A stretch of DNA of 64,000 bases from Candidatus Electronema sp. (GTDB taxonomy: Bacteria; Desulfobacterota; Desulfobulbia; Desulfobulbales; Desulfobulbaceae). Below, piece after piece: positions 8,433-17,117 of this stretch. The stretch's first letter is position 1. Each line of letters opens with the position of its first letter. Below the pieces are notes generated by a model. That model was not told the DNA's origin. It searched no databases and worked only from the letters and a program-made list of their open reading frames with translations. The DNA lies in assembly GCA_026645415.1 (NCBI GenBank), contig JAPEVH010000011.1:1-64000 (forward strand), in the 5' to 3' direction. The translations under genes were made by a program, and so were the position numbers.

Positions 8433-10349
8433 ATGAAACAAGCTGATATGAGAAGTAACTTACAGCCAGTCTGCTTTAAAGAATTTACAACCAGACCAAT
8501 TCTAAAATGGGTTGGTGGCAAAACGCAGTTATTAAGTGAAATCCTGCCGAAGATTCCTAAAAAATATGGCCAATATATAGAACCGTTTTTTGGCGGCGGA
8601 GCATTGTTTTTTGCGGTACGTCCAGATAACGGTATTATCTCAGACAGCAATCCTGAACTCATCAATCTGTATCGTGCAGTTGCAAAGCATGTTGATAGTG
8701 TGATTTCGTATCTCCAGCAATATGAAAATACAGAAGAAGTATTTTATGCTGTCCGGGCACAAGACTGGATGAAACTTTCATCTGCTGAAGCAGCTGCTCG
8801 CACGATCTTCCTGAACAGAACTTGTTATAATGGACTGTATCGAGTGAATAAATCTGGTCAGTTTAACGTTCCATTTGGGAGATACAAAAATCCAAAAATC
8901 ACAGATAAAGAGGCTCTATATGCAGCAGCTAACTTATTCAGAGATGTTCATATTATCTGCAATGATTACAAAAGTATTCTCAGAGAATACGCGAGGCCTG
9001 GAGATTTTATTTTCCTTGATCCTCCCTATTTACCTGTTTCAGAATATTCTGATTTCAAGCGGTACACTAAAGAACAGTTTTATGAAGAAGATCATATTGA
9101 ATTAGCTGCTGAGGTACACCGGCTTCATGAACTAGGCTGCCATGTGGCACTGACGAACTCAAATCATCCTCTCGTTCATGAACAGTATCGTAAATTTAAC
9201 ATCGAAGTGATACAGACAAAACGGTATGTTTCCTGCAAAGGCAGAGGCCGGATAGGTGAGGATGTGATTGTCACTGTCCCGCCAAAACAGCGTTTCAACC
9301 TTCGCGTGGTTCCACTTCCGCTGCCTCATCAGGCGACGCTGTACCCGCCGACCCGTTATATGGGTTCAAAAAATAAACTTCTTCCAGAACTTTGGGAGAT
9401 TGTTTCACAATTTAAATTTGATGCGGCAATAGATTTGTTCTCAGGTTCTGGTGCTGTAGGGTATATGCTGAAATCGCATGAAAAAACAGTATTAAGCAAC
9501 GATTACATGGCAATGTCGGCAGCATTTGCTAAGGCAATGATTGAAAACAACAAAATTACTCTGCCTCAGCATGAAGCCCTTGCTTTATTAGAACAGAACA
9601 AGCCAACAGATCGTTTTGTTGAAGAAACATTTAGAGGATTATATTTTAGTGATGAAGATAACTGCTTGATTGATATCATAAGAGCCAATATTAAAAGTAT
9701 AAGAAATCAATACAAGCGAGCTATTGCTATGACAGCCCTCATTCGTGCCTGTTTAAAGAAGCGTCCAAGAGGGATATTCACCTATGTTGGCTATCGCTAT
9801 GATGATGGCAGAAAAGATTTATCTATGACGTTCAGTGAGCAGTTTCTTAATGCTGTGACAGCCGTGAATGCCGCTGTTTTTGACAATGGGAAGAAAAACA
9901 AAGCGCGCTGTGGTGATGCAATGACAGTACAAAGCAAAGAAAATTGTTTGGTATATATTGATCCTCCATACTATTCTCCATTGTCAGATAATGAATATGT
10001 ACGCCGTTATCATTTTGTCGAAGGTTTGGCGCGTGATTGGCAGGGAGTGGAGATTCAGGAGCATACAGTCACCAAAAAATTTAAATCTTACCCAACTCCT
10101 TTTTCTTCGCGAAAGGGTGCGACTGAAGCATTTGACATGCTTTTCAAAAAATTCCGTAAGAATGTACTGATAGTTTCCTATTCCTCCAACAGTCAGCCGA
10201 CTCTGGATGAAATGATCGATCTAGTGATGAAATATAAAAAATTTGTTGAAGTTATACCGATTGATTACAGATATTCTTTCGGCAATCAAAAGCATAAAGT
10301 GAACGACAATAACAATTCAGTTCAGGAATATATTTTTGTCGGATATTGA
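8433..10349 (+). CDS. Fused double DNA adenine methyltransferase (type IIS)
   Basis: The 638-residue protein contains two complete N6-adenine methyltransferase modules. The first (about 20-290) is Dam/DpnM-like: ILKWVGGKTQLL, the SAM motif EPFFGGGALFF, and catalytic DPPY at D196. The second (about 300-638) has RYMGSKNKLL, the SAM motif DLFSGSGAVG, and DPPY at D510. Two modules in one chain fit a non-palindromic site in which each strand needs its own enzyme, as in M.FokI. The AlwI-family nuclease starts 5 bp after its stop. The start is uncertain: ATG 8433 and ATG 8448 are in frame, neither with a strong ribosome site, and the frame stays open to TTG 8310. Base composition looks more A+T-rich than the flanks, consistent with transfer. 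Confidence 0.9.
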   Translation: MKQADMRSNLQPVCFKEFTTRPILKWVGGKTQLLSEILPKIPKKYGQYIEPFFGGGALFFAVRPDNGIISDSNPELINLYRAVAKHVDSVISYLQQYENTEEVFYAVRAQDWMKLSSAEAAARTIFLNRTCYNGLYRVNKSGQFNVPFGRYKNPKITDKEALYAAANLFRDVHIICNDYKSILREYARPGDFIFLDPPYLPVSEYSDFKRYTKEQFYEEDHIELAAEVHRLHELGCHVALTNSNHPLVHEQYRKFNIEVIQTKRYVSCKGRGRIGEDVIVTVPPKQRFNLRVVPLPLPHQATLYPPTRYMGSKNKLLPELWEIVSQFKFDAAIDLFSGSGAVGYMLKSHEKTVLSNDYMAMSAAFAKAMIENNKITLPQHEALALLEQNKPTDRFVEETFRGLYFSDEDNCLIDIIRANIKSIRNQYKRAIAMTALIRACLKKRPRGIFTYVGYRYDDGRKDLSMTFSEQFLNAVTAVNAAVFDNGKKNKARCGDAMTVQSKENCLVYIDPPYYSPLSDNEYVRRYHFVEGLARDWQGVEIQEHTVTKKFKSYPTPFSSRKGATEAFDMLFKKFRKNVLIVSYSSNSQPTLDEMIDLVMKYKKFVEVIPIDYRYSFGNQKHKVNDNNNSVQEYIFVGY

Positions 10350-10354
10350 ATAAG

Positions 10355-12058
10355 ATGAAGCCGTGGCTTTTTGGAAACACGACCATCCGCAGCCCGTTCC
10401 GGCTTCGTGATGGCTTGTTGGCACTGAGTAAATCTTCATTGCATGGAAATTTGCGGGGAAAGGGGCAAGAAATCGCTTTCCGCCAGTTACTTGGAGAGCA
10501 TGGTATTGTTGCCCTTGGCAAGGATGAAACGTACAGCGTGGGGCGAAAGTGGCGTTCTGCTCTGAATAAACTGGGATTTCTTTACCCTGAGCTGCCTTCT
10601 TCCGCCGAAATTCCGCAGCATGAAATTGGCCCGCTTGACACGATTACGCCGAACGGCAGACGGCTGATCGAGGCTGACACTGTCCCTGCCATGCAGGAAT
10701 GCTTTTTGCGAGCATTGGCTGCGCATTATCTTCCTTCTCCATCAGAGCCGAAATTCACTTGCTCCATCTTCTCGCCCCTTCGTCATACACTGTCCGTCAT
10801 GCTTGAATTGGAGCGGCAGAGCGGAGAAAGCCGCCTTGATTTTTTGGAAATGGCCCTTGTTGTTCAACTAACGAGCAACGATGAATCCCTTTCTGACATT
10901 GTTGCATGGGCACTGGACTTACGCAAGGAACGGCTGGCCACGCCAAACAAAAAGCAATTTGACCGAAAAAAACGTGAATCTGCCGCCAAACTGCATGGAT
11001 ATGCTGCCGAGACATTCAACGATTACGCCGACACTAACCTGCGCTATCTTAAAGCAACAGGGCTAGTACAGAGCAAAGGGCGCGGTATTGGGTTAGTCCA
11101 GGAAAAACATTTGCTTGCTGAAAAATTGGTTCAGGATGCTACGGTTCCATCTTCTGATCGCGCTTATTTTGTCACCCTGTGCAATGGTGCGGCATTGCCA
11201 ACAGACAGCAGGGATTCAGCCTTAGCTGTGTTGGATGACCTGATGGCACAGTTAAACAAGCGAGGTATCTTGTTTGACGCAATCGGAATGTCTGTTGAAA
11301 CACCAGCAGACATTGCGATAATTCGGCATCGAATTGAGGACTTGCTGTCGAAGCGCAATGAAGAAGAATATGCTGATAGGCAAGCAGCAGAATGGGAAAA
11401 AATCGCCGCCTGTATGGAACTTCTCATTACCCGCAAAAACAAAAAAACGTTGGCGGACGGCAGTGAAATTGAGGTGCCGAAAGCTGAGGCTCCTGCCTAT
11501 TTCGAGTGGACTGTATGGCGTGCCTTTCTTGCGGTGAACAGCTTGGTAAACAAGCCTTATGAGGCCCGACGTTTCAAAATTGATCAGGATTTTCTGCCGG
11601 TCGGCACTGCGCCGGGAAATGGCCCTGATTTGATTTTTGAATTTGATGACTTTATCATTGCAGTTGAAGTGACTTTGACTGAAAATTCACGACAGGAAGC
11701 CGCTGAAGGTGAACCGGTCCGCCGTCATGTGGCTAATCTTGCCCTCAGTAGCAACAAACCAGTCTATGGGTTGTTCATCGCTAACCGCATTGATTCCAAT
11801 ACCGCAGAGACATTCCGAATTGGTGTATGGTTCGCCCGGAATGAGGAGAAGATGCACTTGGACATCATCCCGCTGACCTTGGGGCAGTTCAAAGCGTTTT
11901 TTGAAGCATTGTTCAAATCCGGGCGGCGTGAAGTCGGATTAATTCGTGAGTTTCTTGATTTGTCCAGTAACTTGCGGCCTGCGCATGAGGCACCGGCGTG
12001 GAAACAGGAAATTGGAAAACTTGTTGATCAAAAAGTTCAGCAGTTACAAGACATCTGA
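10355..12058 (+). CDS. Type IIS restriction endonuclease, AlwI family
   Basis: The 567-residue protein begins KPWLFGNTTIRSPFRLRDGL, typical of the AlwI/PleI/BspD6I endonuclease family (RE_AlwI), whose members recognise asymmetric 5-bp sites such as GGATC or GAGTC and cut outside them. The N-terminal half would recognise DNA. A PD-(D/E)xK-like core lies near PD (D425) and AVEVT (E438), followed by an RRHV stretch. It directly follows the fused methyltransferase, making a compact restriction-modification pair. ATG 10355 is preferred; a TTG at 10346 overlapping the methyltransferase stop is possible. The exact site cannot be read from the sequence. The frame is intact and looks functional. Confidence 0.85.
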   Translation: MKPWLFGNTTIRSPFRLRDGLLALSKSSLHGNLRGKGQEIAFRQLLGEHGIVALGKDETYSVGRKWRSALNKLGFLYPELPSSAEIPQHEIGPLDTITPNGRRLIEADTVPAMQECFLRALAAHYLPSPSEPKFTCSIFSPLRHTLSVMLELERQSGESRLDFLEMALVVQLTSNDESLSDIVAWALDLRKERLATPNKKQFDRKKRESAAKLHGYAAETFNDYADTNLRYLKATGLVQSKGRGIGLVQEKHLLAEKLVQDATVPSSDRAYFVTLCNGAALPTDSRDSALAVLDDLMAQLNKRGILFDAIGMSVETPADIAIIRHRIEDLLSKRNEEEYADRQAAEWEKIAACMELLITRKNKKTLADGSEIEVPKAEAPAYFEWTVWRAFLAVNSLVNKPYEARRFKIDQDFLPVGTAPGNGPDLIFEFDDFIIAVEVTLTENSRQEAAEGEPVRRHVANLALSSNKPVYGLFIANRIDSNTAETFRIGVWFARNEEKMHLDIIPLTLGQFKAFFEALFKSGRREVGLIREFLDLSSNLRPAHEAPAWKQEIGKLVDQKVQQLQDI

Positions 12059-12173
12059 CCCGGAAAAACTCATCTGTAATGTCAATCCGCAGAATGCATT
12101 CATCATCAGTAGAGAGTGAGGCCGGAAACATCAGGTCGGCATTGATCTGTATCTAAAAGAATGGGAAGACTAT

Positions 12174-12818
12174 TCAAATCGTAATCTTCTCTCCTAAAAA
12201 CTTCGGGCTAGTGTGCAATATCTCTACATCGAGCACACATACAAACTTGGAAAAAAATTCTCGCAGCCGAGTTTTAAATCCATAGTGCAAACTAACATCC
12301 TGCGCATTGTAACCGTACAACTCAATGCCATGTGCTCTGCCAATATATACCGCTCTGGTATTATGAAACTTCTGTGAAACAACAATCCCTTGTTTTTGGC
12401 CAAAGATTTCTCGAAAACGAAGTATCGAATCCAACGTTCTAAATCCAGCATAATCGCAGATCACATCTGATTTTTTCACGCCCATTTTAATCAGATCACG
12501 CTGCATTGTGATTGGTTCATTGTAATGAACTGTCGAGTTGTCACCAGAAACAACAATCTTTTTACACAAACCACTTTTATATAATTCTACAGCCGCAATA
12601 ATTCGATATTGATAATAGAGATTCCTCTTACCGCCTTTCAGCCACTTGGAAGTACCAAGAAGAATAGCACAATAGGTCGGATGTAACTCGCTGATGCTAT
12701 CAAAGGTGTACTTCTCATAACCATAATAGATCATCAGGTTGGCAGCACTCATGCCAATAACCGCAACAAATGCTGCAAAAGCACAAGCTCTTGTAACGCT
12801 CCCTAATCTCTTCATCAA
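12174..12818 (-). CDS. SanA/ElyC-like DUF218 membrane protein
   Basis: The 214-residue protein has one N-terminal membrane helix (about residues 10-30) and a DUF218 domain like that of SanA, which affects envelope barrier function in enterobacteria. Visible features are the opening strand AILLGTSKW, VVSGDNS with the acidic residue typical of the family, the conserved RTLDSILR, and VVSQKFHNTRAVYI. The start overlaps the stop of the radical SAM gene by 4 bp, so the two form an operon. The biochemical activity of the family is not established, and the link to the neighbour is only positional. Confidence 0.8.
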   Translation of the reverse strand: MMKRLGSVTRACAFAAFVAVIGMSAANLMIYYGYEKYTFDSISELHPTYCAILLGTSKWLKGGKRNLYYQYRIIAAVELYKSGLCKKIVVSGDNSTVHYNEPITMQRDLIKMGVKKSDVICDYAGFRTLDSILRFREIFGQKQGIVVSQKFHNTRAVYIGRAHGIELYGYNAQDVSLHYGFKTRLREFFSKFVCVLDVEILHTSPKFLGEKITI

Positions 12819-14464
12819 CTTGGCAATACTGCTATTTTGCTGAATGACTGTAGTCCGGCACTTTGTTCTGACAAAACAGCCAACATGGCCGGCCCATTCC
12901 CTAAACCAAGCAGTTCCATCGTTTGCGCAGAAAGTTCAAGAAAGACCGATTGCTTGAGAAATTCTGTCCGCGAACGAGCAGAAAAAAATCCATCTAATTC
13001 CTGCGGTAAGGTCTGGCGGAGACGGTCGCGCAGTATTGGCTGGGGCGTTTTGGTTAATTCTTTTGGAAGGAAGCGATGACCACAGCGCAGCCAGTCATAG
13101 CAAAGCAAATCAAGAAGGAGTTCTTTGTCCTGCCGTTGTTGGGCTAAGGCAAGCAACATCTGATTCATAAATGCCTGCGTATGCGCTAAACGAAAAAAGT
13201 CGTGCTGTTGACAGACTGCTAGCAGGTTTTGGAAAAAGTCGGATGGTTCCTCGTTGCTTTGCCGCAGATACTGCCAGAGCGAACAGAAAAAGCGATTATT
13301 ATAAAACGCCTCCACGCATTCGCAGAACTCGTACAAGTCGCGCAATTGTTCATGCGCTAACCAGCGCGTCGCAAGTACCTCATACGGTGGCTCGGCACAA
13401 TAGACTAAACCAAACTCATCTGCCCGTACTTGCATTTCTGTGCCGGGCAGCACTTTGAGCAGGCCGAGTTGGATATGATGTGGGCCGCTCTGAAAAACTT
13501 GATTAAAGGAAGCAAGGAAACTGGCTCGTGTCTCAAAAGGCAGGCCAAGAATCAGATCAGCGTGAATGTGAATGGTATCTAAAGCAACAAGACGGCCGAT
13601 GTTTGCCACAGCTTGGCCTACATTCATGCGCCGCTTGACTGCCGCTAAAGTCTGCTCATTACAGCTCTGAATGCCGATTTCAAACTGAAACAGGCCGCAG
13701 GGAACCTCAGTAAGTAAAGCAAACATTGCCTCAGTAAAGCGGTCTGGGGCAATCTCAAAATGAAAACGAACGCCGTCTGCTTCATCAAGAAGAAACTGCC
13801 ATAAAGCCAAGGCACGTTCTGGGTTGTCGTTAAAGGTACGATCAACCAGTTTGATAATCATCGGCTTGGCTGCAATCAGGCCGCGCAACTCTTCTTTGAC
13901 CACGTCCAGCGGCTTATGCCGTACCCCTTTGGAGATAGAGGACAGACAATACGAGCAGGAGAAAGGACAGCCGCGTGAGGATTCGTAATAGACCTGCCGA
14001 TTCTGGAGATAATGGGAAAAATCCTCCTGCTGATACGGTGAAGGAAAGCTGTAGCTTGGTTCTGCCTGATACAAGGCTTGCAAGGTTCCAGCTTGCAGAT
14101 CGTGGAAAAAGTCAGCAGTAGCCCCTTCAATTTCACCAGCAAAAACCGTGCAGTTGGGCGGTAGATTTTTCAGTGCTGCGGCTTGTGGCCCGCCCAAGAT
14201 GATGGGCACAGCAGGACGAAGACGAGCAAGGTCAGTAATGAGGCGGCTAATATACTTGTGATTCCAGATATAGACAGAAAAGAGAAGTGCCTGAGTCGGC
14301 GGGCCACTAATGCGCAGTAAGGTTGAATAATACGGATCGTTGATAGTGAGCTGGCTGAAGAGAATCGGTGTATCCGGCAAATGTTTTTGCAGGGCCGCCC
14401 GGACGCAGAACTGTGCCAAACAGGAATGGGTATAACGGCAATTAAGACTGATCAGATGAAGCAT
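12815..14464 (-). CDS. B12-binding-domain radical SAM protein (DUF4080)
   Basis: The 549-residue protein begins with a cobalamin-binding-like Rossmann domain (about 1-140, with SVYIWN and ILGGPQA). A radical SAM core follows, with the cluster motif CPFSCSYC near residue 170, and a helical DUF4080-like C-terminal region. Such proteins probably catalyse methylation or rearrangement of unknown substrates; none of the sequence tells which. The start MLHLISLNCRYTHS is typical for the family. It is cotranscribed with the SanA-like gene downstream, and its start faces the dnaN upstream region divergently. Confidence 0.85.
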   Translation of the reverse strand: MLHLISLNCRYTHSCLAQFCVRAALQKHLPDTPILFSQLTINDPYYSTLLRISGPPTQALLFSVYIWNHKYISRLITDLARLRPAVPIILGGPQAAALKNLPPNCTVFAGEIEGATADFFHDLQAGTLQALYQAEPSYSFPSPYQQEDFSHYLQNRQVYYESSRGCPFSCSYCLSSISKGVRHKPLDVVKEELRGLIAAKPMIIKLVDRTFNDNPERALALWQFLLDEADGVRFHFEIAPDRFTEAMFALLTEVPCGLFQFEIGIQSCNEQTLAAVKRRMNVGQAVANIGRLVALDTIHIHADLILGLPFETRASFLASFNQVFQSGPHHIQLGLLKVLPGTEMQVRADEFGLVYCAEPPYEVLATRWLAHEQLRDLYEFCECVEAFYNNRFFCSLWQYLRQSNEEPSDFFQNLLAVCQQHDFFRLAHTQAFMNQMLLALAQQRQDKELLLDLLCYDWLRCGHRFLPKELTKTPQPILRDRLRQTLPQELDGFFSARSRTEFLKQSVFLELSAQTMELLGLGNGPAMLAVLSEQSAGLQSFSKIAVLPS

Positions 14465-14599
14465 AAGATAAAAATAGCGAGGCTTAAGGATGGTTGACTC
14501 AATTAACCGAATTGCGAAGAAATTGCAACTCTGCCGTGCTATGTAGCCATGAAAAAGTTCGTCACCAAGGCAGGAACTTGGTATAGTTTCTGCCTCTCA

Positions 14600-14760
14600 A
14601 AGAGGTTGTTGATAACTTGTTAACAACCTGTTGATAACTTGTTAACAAGTACCTTGATAGCAGGGCGAGTCTTTGTTTTTCAACAAATAACTAACAAAGT
14701 TATCAACAGGCTAAATTCTGTAAAAATAGAAACTTAACTCAGTTTTCAACAATATCAACA
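14600..14760. other. Candidate replication origin / DnaA-box cluster before dnaN
   Basis: The 338-bp gap between the divergent radical SAM gene and dnaN carries a cluster of DnaA-box-like 9-mers. TTATCAACA or its complement TGTTGATAA occurs at 14607-14615, 14629-14637 and 14700-14708; looser TTTTCAACA and ATATCAACA copies follow up to 14760. A+T-rich stretches surround them. The sequence differs from the classical TTATCCACA at one position. Origins commonly lie next to dnaN, and most downstream genes, including the ribosomal clusters, point away from this spot. An alternative is DnaA regulation of dnaN alone. Confidence 0.5.
14607..14648. repeat. Two 20-bp direct repeats, period 22 bp
   Basis: TGTTGATAACTTGTTAACAA occurs at 14607-14626 and again at 14629-14648. 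Each copy contains a DnaA-box-like 9-mer and a TTGTTAACAA palindrome; the second is extended to CTTGTTAACAAG (14638-14649). The 22-bp period puts the copies on nearly the same face of the helix, as expected for cooperative protein binding. Confidence 0.9.
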
Positions 14761-14802
14761 GCCTTAATATCAATAACTCTTTTATATAAAGGAACTATTA
14801 TT

Positions 14803-15948
14803 ATGCCTTTCCATTTTAACATTGCTCGGAAAGACCTTTTGGATGCAGTGAGTGCGCAACAGAACATTACCAGCAAGAAAGGAACGCTGGCCATCCTTTC
14901 TAACGTCCTGTTGGAAGTCCGTAACAACGAAGTTATTTTCACTGGTACTGATTTGGAGGTCAGTCTGCGCCAGACCGTGTCTGCTGAAGTCTTTGAAGAA
15001 GGTTCGCTCACCATGCCTGCGAAAAAGCTCTTTGAGCTGGCCCGAGAATCTAGTTCAGAGACGATCAACTTTAAAGAGGAAGAAAAGAACTGGGTGCGAA
15101 TCAGTGCAGGGAGCAGCACCTATCGTTTGGCTGGCATGATGAGCGAGGAGTTTCCCCAGTTTGAATACTACAACGAGCAGACTCTGGCTGATATTGAGGC
15201 TGAGGTTATCTGCGATCTGATCGACAAGACCATTTTTTCTATAGCTGCTGATCGGGAAAATATGTACAACCTCACTGCGGCATTGCTTCAGAAGCGGGAA
15301 GAAGAAGGCAAGACTGTGCTGCGCATGGTTACTTCTGATGGCCATCGTTTGAGCATTATGAACCGAGAAGCAGCAGGCTTGGCAGGTTTAGACTTTGGTC
15401 AAACCATTCTTATTCCTCGGCGGGGTGTGCAGCAGATGCGCAAGTTCTGCGATGAGCTTGATAATTGTCGGATGGGTGTTGATCAGAAAAAGCTGGTTTT
15501 GGAAAGCGAGACCGCAGTGCTGGTTATTCGGCTCATGGAAGGTGATTTCCCAGATTTTGAGAACATTCTTCGTTCTCTGCCACAAGACAACAGCATGTTT
15601 ATCAACAAGATGCTCTTCTTGGAGTCCCTAAAGCGAATCAATCTCTTTACTGAAGATATTTTCCATGCCATTCGCTTTGAAGCCAAAGGCGATCACTTGA
15701 TTCTGACCTCAGAAAATGCCGATTTCGGTTCAGCCCGCGATGAGATCGAGATCACCTACAGCGGCCATGATCTTTGCATGGGTTTTAACTGTCGTTATTT
15801 TATGGAAGCTCTACAGGTGCTCGAAGGCGATGCCATTGCCGCCGCAGTTAACTCCGATGAAAGCCCTTGCCTGATCAGCTCGGCCGCAGATCCTGGCTTT
15901 CTTGGTATCATCATGCCGATGAAACTCAACAGTCCTGCTCCTGCCTGA
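14803..15948 (+). CDS. dnaN: DNA polymerase III beta sliding clamp
   Basis: DnaN is the ring that tethers the replicative polymerase to DNA. The 381-residue protein has the three repeated clamp folds and typical length. Recognisable stretches are LLDAVSAQQNITSKKGTLAI near the N-terminus, FTGTDLEVSLRQ, YRLAGMMSEEFPQF, LRMVTSDGHRLS, and the C-terminal GIIMPMKL that forms part of the hydrophobic peptide-binding cleft. ATG 14803 is preceded by AAAGGAA. It overlaps birA by one base (TGATG). Neither dnaA nor recF is adjacent, so the classical dnaA-dnaN-recF order is broken here. Confidence 0.97.
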   Translation: MPFHFNIARKDLLDAVSAQQNITSKKGTLAILSNVLLEVRNNEVIFTGTDLEVSLRQTVSAEVFEEGSLTMPAKKLFELARESSSETINFKEEEKNWVRISAGSSTYRLAGMMSEEFPQFEYYNEQTLADIEAEVICDLIDKTIFSIAADRENMYNLTAALLQKREEEGKTVLRMVTSDGHRLSIMNREAAGLAGLDFGQTILIPRRGVQQMRKFCDELDNCRMGVDQKKLVLESETAVLVIRLMEGDFPDFENILRSLPQDNSMFINKMLFLESLKRINLFTEDIFHAIRFEAKGDHLILTSENADFGSARDEIEITYSGHDLCMGFNCRYFMEALQVLEGDAIAAAVNSDESPCLISSAADPGFLGIIMPMKLNSPAPA

Positions 15949-16679
15949 TGCTCCATCATGTTACTGTCCTTGATTCCACCAGTAACCTTGCCTTTGCCTT
16001 AGCCCAACAGGGTGCAGCGCACGGCACTGTCGTGCAGGCAGAGCAGCAGACTGGTGGACGCGGGCGAGCTGGGCGGCAGTTTAGTTCGCCGCCCGGTGGT
16101 CTTTATTTCTCCGTAATCCTTCGGCCTGCTTTAGAGCCTGCGGACTTTCCCCTCTTAACGTTGGTTGCTGGGGTCGCTTTGGCCGTCGGGTTACGGCAGG
16201 TAACAGGCGTGCAGGTGCAGCTCAAGTGGCCCAATGATTTGTATCTTGTTGACAGAAAACTTGGCGGCATTCTCGCAGAAAGCGGGCCGGTGCAAGGCGC
16301 GCTGCCAGAGTTTGTGGTAGTTGGTGTTGGGATCAATGTTGCAACGCAGCCAGAAGACTTTCCGCCTGAGTTGCGTGGCAAGGTTATCAGTTTAGCAGAA
16401 GCAGGGGTGAAGATCAGTCCGACTGCTTTGCTACCGTCCCTGCTGGAGTATCTTGAAAAGGCTGTGGAGCGGCTTGAGAAAGGCGGCAAGGCAGCTTTGT
16501 TAGCTGAATGGCGCAGTCTCGATTACTTGCTCAACAAGCCGCTGGAATATGACAGTGGAGAGAGGATAGTTCCAGCAATTGGCGTAGGTTTAGCCGAAGA
16601 TGGCCGATATATTATCGTGGATTATTCCGGCAAAGAACACCGGGTGATGGCTGGGGATGTAAAACTCGCCAGAATGTAG
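15948..16679 (+). CDS. birA: Biotin-[acetyl-CoA-carboxylase] ligase, monofunctional
   Basis: BirA attaches biotin to carrier-protein lysines through biotinyl-AMP. The 243-residue protein has the catalytic motif GRGRAGRQF, the lysine-containing LKWPNDLYL, KLGGILAE and VVGVGINV, and the C-terminal SH3-like domain ending in HRVMAGDV. It lacks the N-terminal helix-turn-helix of the repressor-type enzyme, so it is a ligase only. The start ATG at 15948 shares a base with the dnaN stop, indicating translational coupling. The last 74 bases of its C-terminal region have a diverged copy at 26.1 kb. Confidence 0.93.
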   Translation: MLHHVTVLDSTSNLAFALAQQGAAHGTVVQAEQQTGGRGRAGRQFSSPPGGLYFSVILRPALEPADFPLLTLVAGVALAVGLRQVTGVQVQLKWPNDLYLVDRKLGGILAESGPVQGALPEFVVVGVGINVATQPEDFPPELRGKVISLAEAGVKISPTALLPSLLEYLEKAVERLEKGGKAALLAEWRSLDYLLNKPLEYDSGERIVPAIGVGLAEDGRYIIVDYSGKEHRVMAGDVKLARM

Positions 16680-16686
16680 TCTTTGA

Positions 16687-16842
16687 ACATGGCTATCTTA
16701 TCGGGGTGAATTAGGCCGTCCTAGAGTGCCGCGATTGTCAAAGGCGCGGTGGAAACGCCAAATGATATTTGATCTCGACGAGCACGGAAGCTGGAAAGAA
16801 GAATTGAAAAAGGAGATGCGCAGTGTTGGCTATGAAGTATGA
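16687..16842 (+). pseudogene. Unidentified 3' gene remnant
   Basis: Directly after birA a frame open from 16687 to the stop at 16840-16842 encodes about 51 residues, including ELGRPRVPRL and MIFDLDEHGSWKEELKKEM. It has no start codon near its beginning and no ribosome site. It looks like the C-terminal end of a lost protein, cut off by birA on one side and by an IS30 piece on the other. I do not recognise the family. Confidence 0.3.
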
Positions 16843-16984
16843 GCCTAACGCCAGCCGCTCTCGCCACAATTACGCTGCAATTCTCGACCGATATTTGATC
16901 TGTGTCGACCAAGCTGGCTGATTTCTGATGTCCTGCTTGCTTTAAGGCGTAAATTTGGTTACGTTCTGCTTTGGTGGTGTGCAT
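16843..16984 (-). pseudogene. IS30-family transposase N-terminal fragment, frameshifted
   Basis: On the minus strand from ATG 16984 the frame reads AERNQIYALKQAG, typical of the start of IS30 transposases (ERYQIYALKKAG). The next frame continues with ISQLGRHRSNIGRELQRNCG, matching the IS30 helix-turn-helix (IAxxLGRHKSTISREL), and then meets a TAG. A one-base indel near 16935 separates the two parts. No DDE domain is present. This is a dead remnant of the first roughly 45 codons; no terminal inverted repeats are apparent. Confidence 0.7.
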
Positions 16985-17117
16985 TTGTTCATCCGTGCCC
17001 CTCTTGCTTGGTCGTAAGATTTTGGCTATCATCCTAGCACAATTCACTCTTTTCTCAACTCAGCAAAAGTTGCACTTACAACTTGAATCCACCCTAAAAC
17101 TCAACAATGAGAACTCT

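Noticed and set aside
12059-12173. Extra small gene between the restriction nuclease and the SanA-like gene
   Set aside because: No frame of useful length with a ribosome site and no recognisable motif; treated as intergenic.
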